From: CAYXTW01 sp964452645
GTDB taxonomy: Bacteria > Zixibacteria > MSB-5A5 > GN15 > PGXB01
Assembly (NCBI GenBank): GCA_964452645.1
Contig: CAYVMO010000016.1
Coordinates: 1 to 64,000, forward strand
Length of the DNA: 64,000 nucleotides
Direction: 5' to 3'
Shown here: in pieces, positions 1 to 7,440 of the stretch
How the letters are laid out: every line of letters starts with the position of its first letter
Position numbering within the stretch: the stretch's first letter is position 1
Program-made: the position numbers and the translations under genes
The notes under the pieces: model-generated
The model's database searches: none
What the model was told of the DNA's origin: nothing
The model's input: the letters and a program-made list of their open reading frames with translations, nothing else

Positions 1-5
1 ATATA

Positions 6-1352
6 ATGGAGAAGCCGTCGTTCCTGAAACTGGAGCAACTGGAACTGGATCTGGGCGGGCCGCATAAATCGGTCGGGAAAAGGCATCAGTACGGTCGGCA
101 AACGATAGTCCAGAAAGTCCTGTCCGAGCGAGCCGGTTTGGAGAGAGTGGAGGTCGGGCAAGCCGTGGAAGTCGAGCCCGATCTGGTTATATCTCATGAC
201 GATTCATCGAGAATAATCGAGGAATTCCACAATCGCGGGCACAGCCATGTTTGGAATCCCAACCGCATTATCATTTCGCACGAACATTGTACCAATTCGG
301 AAGCAGCCGGGAAATCGCCCGGTTATAAAGTAATCCGGGATTTTATTCGTAAGCAGAATATCAGAAACTACTATGATATTCTGGATGGGATTTGTCATCA
401 GGCGATTATCGAAAAAGGGCTTATTTTGCCGGGACAACTGGCCATCGGGACCGGCAACCATAATGCCTCACAAGGGTGTATCGGTGCCTGTGCCACGAGT
501 ATCGAGGCATCCGAGGTGATCGAGGTTTGGACGAATGGTCGAACCAGTCTAAGCGTTCCCGAATCGGTCGGGATTATTGTCAACGGCAAAATGCCCCGGG
601 GCGTGTACACCCGTGATGTCATTCTTTTTATCGCCGGTAAACTGACCGGCAAGGCGGTCGACACGAAAGCGATTGAATTTTATGGTACGGCGGTTTCGCA
701 CATGTCGATTTCGGAACGGTTTACATTGACCGACGCGGCCGCCGAACTTGGCGCCAGGGCAGCTATCTGCCCGTTTGACTCAACCACCAGAAGGTACCTG
801 ATGGGGCGGACCAAGATGCCGTTTCGACCGGCGCTGGCGGATAGGGATGCCGTTTATAGCGAGACGTACGAATTTAATATTGATCAGCTAATCCCGCAGG
901 CTGCCTGCCCGCATCAGCCCGACAATATTAAACCGGTTGCCGAAATAATCGGTCAGCAAATCGATCAGGTTGTTATCGGCATGGGTACCAATGGCCGGTT
1001 GGACGATCTGAAAATAGTCGCGGATATTATCAAAGGCAAGAAAATCGATCCCGATGTGCGCATGTTGATCGTGCCCGGCTCGCAGGAAGTTTATCTGGAA
1101 GCGCTTAAGAAGGGGTTGATTAGAGCCTTTCTGGAAAGCGGCGCGCTGGTTATAAATTCCGGATGCGCTTCGTTTATGTGGGCGCACGACGGTATCCTGG
1201 CGGCCGGTGAGCGCTGCCTGTCGACGACCAGCAGTAATCTTCAGGGGTCAATGGGTTCACCGGAAGCCGAGATTTATCTTGTTTCTCCGGCGACCGCCGC
1301 GATATCGGCGCTCAAAGGTGTTATCACCGATCCGTCAGGATTTGTAAACTAA
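6..1352 (+). CDS. Aconitase/LeuC-family protein lacking most cluster and active-site residues
   Basis: The whole length aligns by eye with 3-isopropylmalate dehydratase/homoaconitase large subunits: the N-terminal TIVQKVLSERAG block, KGLILPG, ACPHQPDNIKPV and the C-terminal SPEAEIYL...SPATAAISALKG block. Key residues are changed. The first cluster Cys (normally in GSCTNGR) is Gly at residue 327. Of the CxxC pair only Cys387 remains and the partner is Phe390. The NRNFxGR arginines are Ser410 and Ser415. The DSHT motif reads GNHN (150-153). A [4Fe-4S] dehydratase is therefore unlikely; the molecule it binds, if any, is unknown. Only five bases precede the first ATG, so the start may lie upstream of the window. 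No small subunit (LeuD) is visible. Confidence 0.85.
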   Translation: MEKPSFLKLEQLELDLGGPHKSVGKRHQYGRQTIVQKVLSERAGLERVEVGQAVEVEPDLVISHDDSSRIIEEFHNRGHSHVWNPNRIIISHEHCTNSEAAGKSPGYKVIRDFIRKQNIRNYYDILDGICHQAIIEKGLILPGQLAIGTGNHNASQGCIGACATSIEASEVIEVWTNGRTSLSVPESVGIIVNGKMPRGVYTRDVILFIAGKLTGKAVDTKAIEFYGTAVSHMSISERFTLTDAAAELGARAAICPFDSTTRRYLMGRTKMPFRPALADRDAVYSETYEFNIDQLIPQAACPHQPDNIKPVAEIIGQQIDQVVIGMGTNGRLDDLKIVADIIKGKKIDPDVRMLIVPGSQEVYLEALKKGLIRAFLESGALVINSGCASFMWAHDGILAAGERCLSTTSSNLQGSMGSPEAEIYLVSPATAAISALKGVITDPSGFVN

Positions 1353-1391
1353 GATTAAATTTGATTCAGCGATTCCCCCTGTAAATCACCT

Positions 1392-1411
1392 GTATGGGGA
1401 TAATCCCATAC
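1392..1411 (+). terminator. Possible hairpin downstream of the aconitase-like gene
   Basis: A 7-bp inverted repeat GTATGGG/CCCATAC with a six-base loop lies about 40 bases after the stop. No T-run follows, so intrinsic termination is doubtful. Confidence 0.3.
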
Positions 1412-1499
1412 TGTCTCAGTGATATATCGAATCTGCCGATACTAAGGTATAAATTTATAATATTGATATCAAATTGCGGCTTTGGGAGGGATTATAATT

Positions 1500-2183
1500 A
1501 TGCTGCCTTTGGAAACTCGCGGTAGAATCGCAATGATTTGTATGTGGCTGGTAATTTTCGCCTTCGCGGCATCGATAATAACGAATTTTTTTCTTCAGGA
1601 TTACATAGTCGAAGTTTATAGCACACCCGGATATGTGAACGAGGAAATCACCGGCGAAGATATTCTTCTATTTTTCGTCTCTCTGAGCCGGCCGGTGGCC
1701 TTGCTGTTTTCTTTTATAACTTTCCTTATGTGGTTTTATCGAGCTCGATGTAATTTGGATAGGGCCAGGCTGACCGGATTTAAGTACAAATCGAAGTGGG
1801 CGATAATCAGCTTCTTTATTCCGCTTGTCAATATATATCGGCCGCTGAAAATTATGCAGGAAGTGTGGAGCGGATCGAAATTCTTATCCGGGACGACAAA
1901 TGCCGAATCATGGAAGAATGTACAATCGGGAAAGCTCGTCTCGCTCTGGTGGGGAATGACGATGCTCACTATTGTAATGGATCGAGTCGTCGGATATTTT
2001 TGGAACCAGCCGGGAACGCCTGGTTCTTTCCTCAGTGCGATTTATATTACTATACTTGCGGATGTTGTCAACATTGTCGCGGCCTATATTGCTATAAAGT
2101 TGATTCAGGAAGTCACTGATCTTCAGGAGCAGTCACGGTCGAGGACTCCCGAAATATCCATCCCGGCGAGTATTGGCGTTTAA
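1500..2183 (+). CDS. DUF4328 family membrane protein
   Basis: About 227 residues with several hydrophobic segments (N-terminal segment, two central ones and one near residue 180). The central part, with WFYRARCNLDRA, a Trp-Ala helix and FFIPLVNIYRPLKIMQEVW, matches the DUF4328 pattern (RAYRNL...PIVNLWRP...MREIW). I chose the ATG at 1500 because GGGAGG lies 10 bases upstream; an in-frame TTG at 1482 would overlap that ribosome site. Function is unknown. It stands alone between the aconitase-like gene and the convergent rho gene. Confidence 0.8.
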   Translation: MLPLETRGRIAMICMWLVIFAFAASIITNFFLQDYIVEVYSTPGYVNEEITGEDILLFFVSLSRPVALLFSFITFLMWFYRARCNLDRARLTGFKYKSKWAIISFFIPLVNIYRPLKIMQEVWSGSKFLSGTTNAESWKNVQSGKLVSLWWGMTMLTIVMDRVVGYFWNQPGTPGSFLSAIYITILADVVNIVAAYIAIKLIQEVTDLQEQSRSRTPEISIPASIGV

Positions 2184-2196
2184 TATATAAATTATG

Positions 2197-2221
2197 GAGC
2201 CGCAATTTGCTATTGCGGCTC
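2197..2221. terminator. Bidirectional hairpin between DUF4328 gene and rho
   Basis: A perfect 10-bp stem (GAGCCGCAAT/ATTGCGGCTC) with a 5-base loop lies exactly between two convergent genes and abuts the rho stop codon. T-rich flanks are weak on both sides. Confidence 0.6.
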
Positions 2222-3490
2222 TTAATCCTTCATCGAGCTGAGGAATTTCTGGTTGTTTTTTGTTTTCTTGATTCGGTCAGTAAGAAATTCCATCGCTTCA
2301 ATCGGATTCATCTCGGCTAAGAATTTCCGAAGGATCCATGTCTTTGCCAATACATCAGGCTCCAAAAGCAGTTCCTCTTTACGCGTCGAGCTGCGGTTTA
2401 GATCCATGGCCGGGAAGATTCTGCGGTCGGAGAGGCGACGGTCAAGCACCATTTCCAGATTGCCGGTTCCTTTGAACTCCTCGAAAATAACCTCATCCAT
2501 ACGCGAGCCGGTCTCGATCAAGGCCGTGCCGATAATGGTCAGCGAGCCGCCTTCCTCGATATTGCGCGCCGCTCCGAAAAATCTTTTTGGCTTATGCAGA
2601 GCGTTGCTGTCAACACCGCCGGACAAGATTTTGCCCGAGTGGGGGACAACGGCGTTATGCGCCCGGGCCAGACGGGTGATGCTGTCGAGCAGAATAACGA
2701 CATCATGGCCATGTTCCACGAGTCTTTTGGATTTTTCCAAAATCATGTTGGCGACATGCACGTGACGGTCAGCCGGTTCGTCGAAAGTCGAGGATACAAC
2801 TTCGCCTTTTACCGAACGACGCATATCGGTAACCTCTTCGGGGCGTTCATCGATCAAAAGCACGATAAGCTTGACATCGGGATGATTGGTCGTGATGGCA
2901 TTGGCGATTTTTTGCAGAATAATCGTTTTGCCGGCCTTGGGCGGCGAGGTTATCAGGGCGCGCTGTCCCTTGCCGATCGGGGTCATCAGGTCCATGATAC
3001 GTGTCGTCAGTTCGTCAGGATTGACTTCGAGCTTGAATGCTTCTTCCGGATAAAGTGGCGTCAAATTGTCGAAGACCGTTATATTTTTGGCGAGTGCCGG
3101 GTCCTCGAAATTTATGGCCTCGATTTTCAATAGTGCGAAATATCGCTCGTTATCTTTGGGGGGGCGAACCTGTCCGGAGATGGTATCTCCGGTGCGCAGG
3201 TCGAATCTTTTGATTTGTGACGGCGACACATAAATGTCATCCGGACCGGGAAGATAGTTGTACGACGGCGAACGGAGAAATCCGTAACCCTCGTTTAAAA
3301 TCTCCAGGACACCTTCGGCAAAAATCATCCCCTCCTGCTGCGCCGAAGCGGCCTCCATAATTTTGTAAATCAATTCGGATTTTCTCAGGCCGGAAACCCC
3401 GGGGATTTCCAGTTCTTCGGCAATCACGAGTAAATCCGCGATAGTTTTGCCTTTCAGATCTTTGCCGTCCATTACTTCTGTTTTAGTCAT
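2222..3490 (-). CDS. rho: Transcription termination factor Rho
   Basis: A complete 422-residue Rho. A Rho_N helical domain (about 10-50) is followed by the cold-shock-like RNA-binding domain (about 55-130, with GYGFLRSP and DDIYVSPSQI). The hexameric RecA-type ATPase follows, with Walker A SPPKAGKT (about 182) and Walker B VVILLDSITRLARA. It unwinds RNA at rut sites and ends transcription in the cytoplasm. Length is typical and there is no large insertion. It is the last gene of the minus-strand run, 63 bases after rsfS. Confidence 0.97.
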   Translation of the reverse strand: MTKTEVMDGKDLKGKTIADLLVIAEELEIPGVSGLRKSELIYKIMEAASAQQEGMIFAEGVLEILNEGYGFLRSPSYNYLPGPDDIYVSPSQIKRFDLRTGDTISGQVRPPKDNERYFALLKIEAINFEDPALAKNITVFDNLTPLYPEEAFKLEVNPDELTTRIMDLMTPIGKGQRALITSPPKAGKTIILQKIANAITTNHPDVKLIVLLIDERPEEVTDMRRSVKGEVVSSTFDEPADRHVHVANMILEKSKRLVEHGHDVVILLDSITRLARAHNAVVPHSGKILSGGVDSNALHKPKRFFGAARNIEEGGSLTIIGTALIETGSRMDEVIFEEFKGTGNLEMVLDRRLSDRRIFPAMDLNRSSTRKEELLLEPDVLAKTWILRKFLAEMNPIEAMEFLTDRIKKTKNNQKFLSSMKD

Positions 3491-3553
3491 AGCAGTTACC
3501 CTACCTATCTAAATCATTTAATATTTTCAGATTAGATTTATTTTTAAGATGGT

Positions 3554-3901
3554 TTATTTTATCTCTTCAATCGGAGCATCACCCCATAGTTTCTCCAGTG
3601 CGTAAAATTCGCGGACCGATTTTTGAAAAACATGTACAACTACGTCAACATAATCGAGCAGTATCCATTTCCCGCCGCGGATTCCCTCACGATGCCATGG
3701 TTTTATATCTTTTTCCAGAAGACCCTCGTCGATTGCCTCAGCTATCGCCTTTACGTGGATATCGACATCTCCGCTGACAATGACAAAATAATCACAAATA
3801 CTGGAGATATTTTTAAGCTTGAGGATCTTGACATCGAAACCTTTTTTGGTGAGAGCAAGTTTCCCTGCCGTGCGCGCGAGAGCAAGTGGTGTTAATTTCA
3901 A
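3554..3901 (-). CDS. rsfS: Ribosomal silencing factor RsfS
   Basis: 115 residues, the usual size for the RsfS/YbeB/Iojap family. It shows the family blocks DVKILKL, CDYFVIVSGD, IAEAIDEGL, W-REG and WILLDYVDVVVHVF. The family binds ribosomal protein L14 and blocks subunit joining when nutrients are short. It lies 9 bases after the LytR_C gene and ahead of rho, so it is probably co-transcribed with both. Confidence 0.93.
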   Translation of the reverse strand: MKLTPLALARTAGKLALTKKGFDVKILKLKNISSICDYFVIVSGDVDIHVKAIAEAIDEGLLEKDIKPWHREGIRGGKWILLDYVDVVVHVFQKSVREFYALEKLWGDAPIEEIK

Positions 3902-3910
3902 ATTTCGGCT

Positions 3911-4426
3911 TTAGTCCTCCTGTTTTGATATTCTTTCTAAAATCTTTTCAAAGTCTTCACCCAGAACAAGGGTCGAAGTTATACTTTTATAATTGTCATC
4001 CAGCGGCTCATACAAAATATTATCATCGTCGAGTCCCAGCTGCTCAGCCAGGATTCTGGTGGCTTTGGTTTCTTCATCACGTGAAATCAAAAAGCTCTTT
4101 TCAATATGATATGAAGAAAAATCCGACATTTCAATAATGCTCAAATCCAGCGGTTGTCCGATTATCCCCGGAATTACTTTAGCCATTCGAGCCGCGGCGC
4201 CATCGACGCCGCATCCATTTAGAATCTGCAGACGGACCCCATATTTGGGTATATCAATCGTTCGGGAAAAGCCGTGTGTAATCCTGATGGCAAAACTGGC
4301 GCCGTAAATAATCACCAGAGCCAGAATAGCCACGATGGCCAATTCCAGAAAACGGGAGTTCTTTTTTGGTTTGGGAACCCGCCTTTTAATCGAATTTTTT
4401 CTTTTGCCTGATTTTCTAAGTACCAT
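3911..4426 (-). CDS. Single-pass membrane protein with LytR C-terminal domain
   Basis: 171 residues: a basic N-terminus (about 1-25), one transmembrane helix (about 28-48) and an extracytoplasmic LytR_C domain (about 60-165) with the typical VRLQILNGCGVDGAAARMA start. LytR_C domains usually follow a LytR-CpsA-Psr transferase; here the domain stands alone behind a membrane anchor, so no transferase activity is expected. Its position before rsfS is common in related phyla as far as I recall. Role unknown, perhaps at the cell envelope. Confidence 0.8.
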   Translation of the reverse strand: MVLRKSGKRKNSIKRRVPKPKKNSRFLELAIVAILALVIIYGASFAIRITHGFSRTIDIPKYGVRLQILNGCGVDGAAARMAKVIPGIIGQPLDLSIIEMSDFSSYHIEKSFLISRDEETKATRILAEQLGLDDDNILYEPLDDNYKSITSTLVLGEDFEKILERISKQED

Positions 4427-4461
4427 TTAAGCTGATTGCCTGGAGGGGAGGGGTTTGTTTA

Positions 4462-4938
4462 TTAAAATCGCCTCCAGTTGTCTGTGTAATAAGGGTAATA
4501 ATAGGGACTTTGGTAGAATCCGGGATGCGACTCGAATCCGATAGAAAGCCTGAAATTCCTTGAGGGATGATAATCAAGGTTTACGGCCGGATAAAAGGCG
4601 GCGTCGGTTCCCCCACTATTACCGAAAAGCGCGGCCGGATCGTGAGCAATACCAAGCTCGACATCAAGGGAGAGAGACCGCGACAATTCGTAGAAAATCG
4701 AACCGGTATAAAGACCGACGGAGCCCGAGGTGCCACCACCGGAAAAATAGTTGAAAGAATACGAATGCGAAAAATGCAGGCGCGACAGGTCAATCAGAGA
4801 AAACGGCTTGCTGACCGGTTTCAGTCCCAGATAATCCTCTTTGGCCGATTGAATCTCGGCCTTATCGGCCATCTGGGCGAAGGCTAATCCGGTCAAAATT
4901 AATATCGAGAGAGCTGTCAAACAAAATAACTTACGCAT
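4462..4938 (-). CDS. Small exported protein, probably beta-rich
   Basis: 158 residues with a clear signal peptide (1-21, ending LAFA). The rest alternates polar and aromatic residues in strand-like segments (LHFSHSYSFNYFSGG, SLSLDVELGIAH, FRLSIGFESHPGF) and ends in a Tyr/Pro-rich tail. This looks like a short beta-sheet or outer-membrane-associated protein. I do not recognise a named family. AGGGAAG upstream of the ATG serves as ribosome site, and a good promoter lies just ahead. Confidence 0.75.
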   Translation of the reverse strand: MRKLFCLTALSILILTGLAFAQMADKAEIQSAKEDYLGLKPVSKPFSLIDLSRLHFSHSYSFNYFSGGGTSGSVGLYTGSIFYELSRSLSLDVELGIAHDPAALFGNSGGTDAAFYPAVNLDYHPSRNFRLSIGFESHPGFYQSPYYYPYYTDNWRRF

Positions 4939-4970
4939 ATTTAACTTCCCTGCTATCGCAAATATGTAAA

Positions 4971-4999
4971 AAATTAGTCTGTTTTTGAATCATTGTCAA
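4971..4999 (-). promoter_or_regulatory. Sigma70-like promoter for the exported protein-lytR_C-rsfS-rho group
   Basis: Read on the minus strand: TTGACA, 17 bases, TAATTT. The predicted start is about 25 bases before the ATG at 4938. It sits in a 135-base AT-rich gap that separates this group from the glmU-like gene. Confidence 0.55.
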
Positions 5000-5073
5000 T
5001 TGATTTTTACTCTATTAATTTTATCGGAAATATTCTGTCATTCCCTTAATATTATTATTCATTTCATTTATAA

Positions 5074-5847
5074 TTATAACGTTTGGGATCGGTTTTCGGC
5101 TAATTTTTTTCGAGATTTTAGAATATCTTCGGCTTCTTTTAATTGTTCAATCGAGTTCACTCCCGAGACTTCAAAAGGATCGGGAACCCTCCAAACAGCA
5201 CAATCTTTCCCGTCGGCGATAAATAGCCTTATTGTATCGGTCAGGTAATATTCCCGCTGGGCGTTGTTATCGTCCACCCGATGCAGCATTTTAAATAATT
5301 CGCGGCTGTCGAAGCAGAATGTACCCGAGTTAATCTCCTTGATTTTTTTGGTTTTCGGGTCGGCATCTTTGTCCTCAATAATGGCAAGCATGGAATTGGG
5401 CTTTTTGCCCCTTATAATTCGCCCGTAGCCGGACGGATCGTCAAATTCGGCTGAGAGACAGGTGGCCGTGGCATTGTTCTGCTCGTGAATCCTGAAAAGT
5501 CTTTCTATCGATTCCTTCGAAAGGAAAGGAACATCCCCGGCCGCAACGAGCACGGTGCCGCCAAAATCGCTGAAATTTTCTTCGGCTTTTAATACGGCAT
5601 GACCGGTGCCCAATTGCTCTTTCTGCCAGACGATTTCGGCATTGAACTCCTTAATTCGGTCGATAACTGACTCGCCTTTAAAGCCGACGACGACGATAAT
5701 CCGCTCCAGGTTCAATGCCGCGATAGTCTCCATCAAATAACAGACTATCGGTTTGCCGTTTATCTCATGCAGCACTTTGGGCAGGTCCGATTTCATTCGT
5801 TTTCCCTTACCGGCCGCAAGGATGATTGCCGCTCTTTTGGTCGCCAT
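5074..5847 (-). CDS. GlmU-like nucleotidyltransferase (N-terminal domain only)
   Basis: 257 residues matching the N-terminal uridylyltransferase half of GlmU: LAAGKGKRMKSDLPKVLH (nucleotide loop), GTGHAVLKAE, VAAGDVPFLS (metal-binding Asp) and a late EINSGTFCFD. It should make UDP-GlcNAc from GlcNAc-1-phosphate and UTP, a peptidoglycan and lipopolysaccharide precursor. The left-handed beta-helix acetyltransferase half (about 200 residues) is absent and the frame ends cleanly. The acetylation step must be done elsewhere, or the substrate differs. It starts 12 bases after panD ends. Confidence 0.85.
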   Translation of the reverse strand: MATKRAAIILAAGKGKRMKSDLPKVLHEINGKPIVCYLMETIAALNLERIIVVVGFKGESVIDRIKEFNAEIVWQKEQLGTGHAVLKAEENFSDFGGTVLVAAGDVPFLSKESIERLFRIHEQNNATATCLSAEFDDPSGYGRIIRGKKPNSMLAIIEDKDADPKTKKIKEINSGTFCFDSRELFKMLHRVDDNNAQREYYLTDTIRLFIADGKDCAVWRVPDPFEVSGVNSIEQLKEAEDILKSRKKLAENRSQTL

Positions 5848-5859
5848 GTTCAGTATGGA

Positions 5860-6207
5860 TTAGATTATTTTATTGTTATTGTCAACTTTGACGATTTTTG
5901 GTTTATACGGCTTGCTCTTTATTTTTTCAACCAGACCGTAAGATATAATGATAATTACGTCACCGACCTTCCCCCGGTGAGCCGCGGCGCCGTTCATACA
6001 GATAATGCCCGAACCGGCCTCACCCTCAATGGCGTAAGTCTCCATGCGGTCCCCGGTCGTGACATTAACCACCTGAACCCGCTCGTAAGGGACAATATCA
6101 GCCATCTTCATCAGGTCGGCATCTATTGTAATCGAGCCTTCATAATCGAGGTTGGCCTCGGTTATTGTGGCCCGATGGATTTTAGATTTGCAGACCGATA
6201 TAAGCAT
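5860..6207 (-). CDS. panD: Aspartate 1-decarboxylase
   Basis: 115 residues. Shows KSKIHRATIT, the Gly24-Ser25 self-cleavage site (YEGSIT) that generates the pyruvoyl group, and ERVQVVNV and NGAAAHRG of the active site. It makes beta-alanine from aspartate for pantothenate and CoA; coaBC, later in the same pathway, lies at 22.1 kb. Length is about that of the E. coli enzyme. Confidence 0.97.
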   Translation of the reverse strand: MLISVCKSKIHRATITEANLDYEGSITIDADLMKMADIVPYERVQVVNVTTGDRMETYAIEGEAGSGIICMNGAAAHRGKVGDVIIIISYGLVEKIKSKPYKPKIVKVDNNNKII

Positions 6208-6237
6208 ATAATCACCACTTTTCTATAACAGTACAGA

Positions 6238-6265
6238 AATATAATAGTTTCCCGTTTTCTGGCAA
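6238..6265 (-). promoter_or_regulatory. Possible promoter for panD
   Basis: Minus-strand TTGCCA, 16 bases, TATATT, in the 115-base gap upstream of panD. The -35 is imperfect. Confidence 0.4.
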
Positions 6266-6322
6266 GTATCAATTGCGGGAAATAGCAGAAAATATATATG
6301 GCTCTAAATGCAAACGTCCCAA

Positions 6323-7423
6323 TTACTTGGTCAGCTCGTCCTTGAGAAAATCAATTATCTTAACCGGGGTCGGGTCAATGTTATTCAATATGGCTAAGTA
6401 TAAGGAGGCAAAATCGCCGACCTGAATCAATGAAAACATTCTTATGAGTGGTGAAGTCCCCTTTGAATTTACCTCGACAACTTCTACTTCCTGCTCGTTT
6501 ATAATCCGCTTGACAACCGACATTCGTTTGGCCACACGATCATGATCATTGGAGTCTTTCAGATAGAAAACGATTAATTTATCGCGGTAGTTGTCTATTT
6601 TGTTCCAGCCGACCAATTCGTTGTGATTAAACTCAGGGAATTGATTGTGAAAGGCGAGGCTCTTGGCGTTTTCGCAAATCTGACCTTTCCAGCGGGTGCC
6701 AACAGTGTCGATTAACTCCGGGCCGGTATAAATAATCGGAATTCTGCCATACATTTTGCCTGCGATGGATTTGGCTTGATTATCATTGATCTCGGCATCA
6801 ATGGAATATGTATCCCGGAACGATTTTAATTCTGTTATCAAATTGGCAATATCCTTATCCACATCCGGCACAAAACCGAGTTTGGACAATAAAAACAGGA
6901 GTGGTACAAAAGAGAAACCGAGAGCGGCGCGCGGCGGGTAGCCTTTCGGGAGTTGTGCCGTGAGAAACTTGTTTTCACCGGCCAGCCGGCCCAATTCCCC
7001 GCCGGTCGTTATGCAGGCGATTTTTGCATGGCGCTTTAAGGCATCATCGAAGGCGGATAATGTTTCTTCGGTGTTGCCGGAATACGATGAAGAGATAACA
7101 AGCGAGTTTTTATCGGCAAATCGGGGAAGCCGATAATGGCGGCTGATAAAGAACGGAATATTTATTTTATCGGCCAGGTAGGAGCGAACCAGGTCGCCCC
7201 CGATGGCGGAACCGCCCATCCCGGCGACGATAATATTCTTGATTCCGGTGAAATACTTTTTATCCGGTTTCAGGCTCCTGCCGATCCGGGCCGCCTCTTC
7301 GAGTTGTTCCGGAAACTTGTATATTTTTTCGTACATACCCGATGGGTCTATTTTTTTTATGTCTTCTGATGAATCGAGTCTTTCCATTTTGATGTCCGTG
7401 CTTTCAATTAATGTTTTATTCAT
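6323..7423 (-). CDS. Bifunctional phosphoglucose/phosphomannose isomerase (SIS domains)
   Basis: 366 residues with two SIS domains. The first has NIIVAGMGGSAIGGDL and SSYSGNTEETLSAFDDA; the family signature FPEFNHNELVGW is near residue 265. This is the archaeal/deep-bacterial Pgi/Pmi type that interconverts fructose-6-phosphate with glucose-6-phosphate or mannose-6-phosphate. It begins 17 bases after the PTS enzyme I gene, so sugar phosphate flow and PTS signalling are likely co-expressed. Confidence 0.9.
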   Translation of the reverse strand: MNKTLIESTDIKMERLDSSEDIKKIDPSGMYEKIYKFPEQLEEAARIGRSLKPDKKYFTGIKNIIVAGMGGSAIGGDLVRSYLADKINIPFFISRHYRLPRFADKNSLVISSSYSGNTEETLSAFDDALKRHAKIACITTGGELGRLAGENKFLTAQLPKGYPPRAALGFSFVPLLFLLSKLGFVPDVDKDIANLITELKSFRDTYSIDAEINDNQAKSIAGKMYGRIPIIYTGPELIDTVGTRWKGQICENAKSLAFHNQFPEFNHNELVGWNKIDNYRDKLIVFYLKDSNDHDRVAKRMSVVKRIINEQEVEVVEVNSKGTSPLIRMFSLIQVGDFASLYLAILNNIDPTPVKIIDFLKDELTK

Positions 7424-7440
7424 TTTATTCCTGCCTGTTT

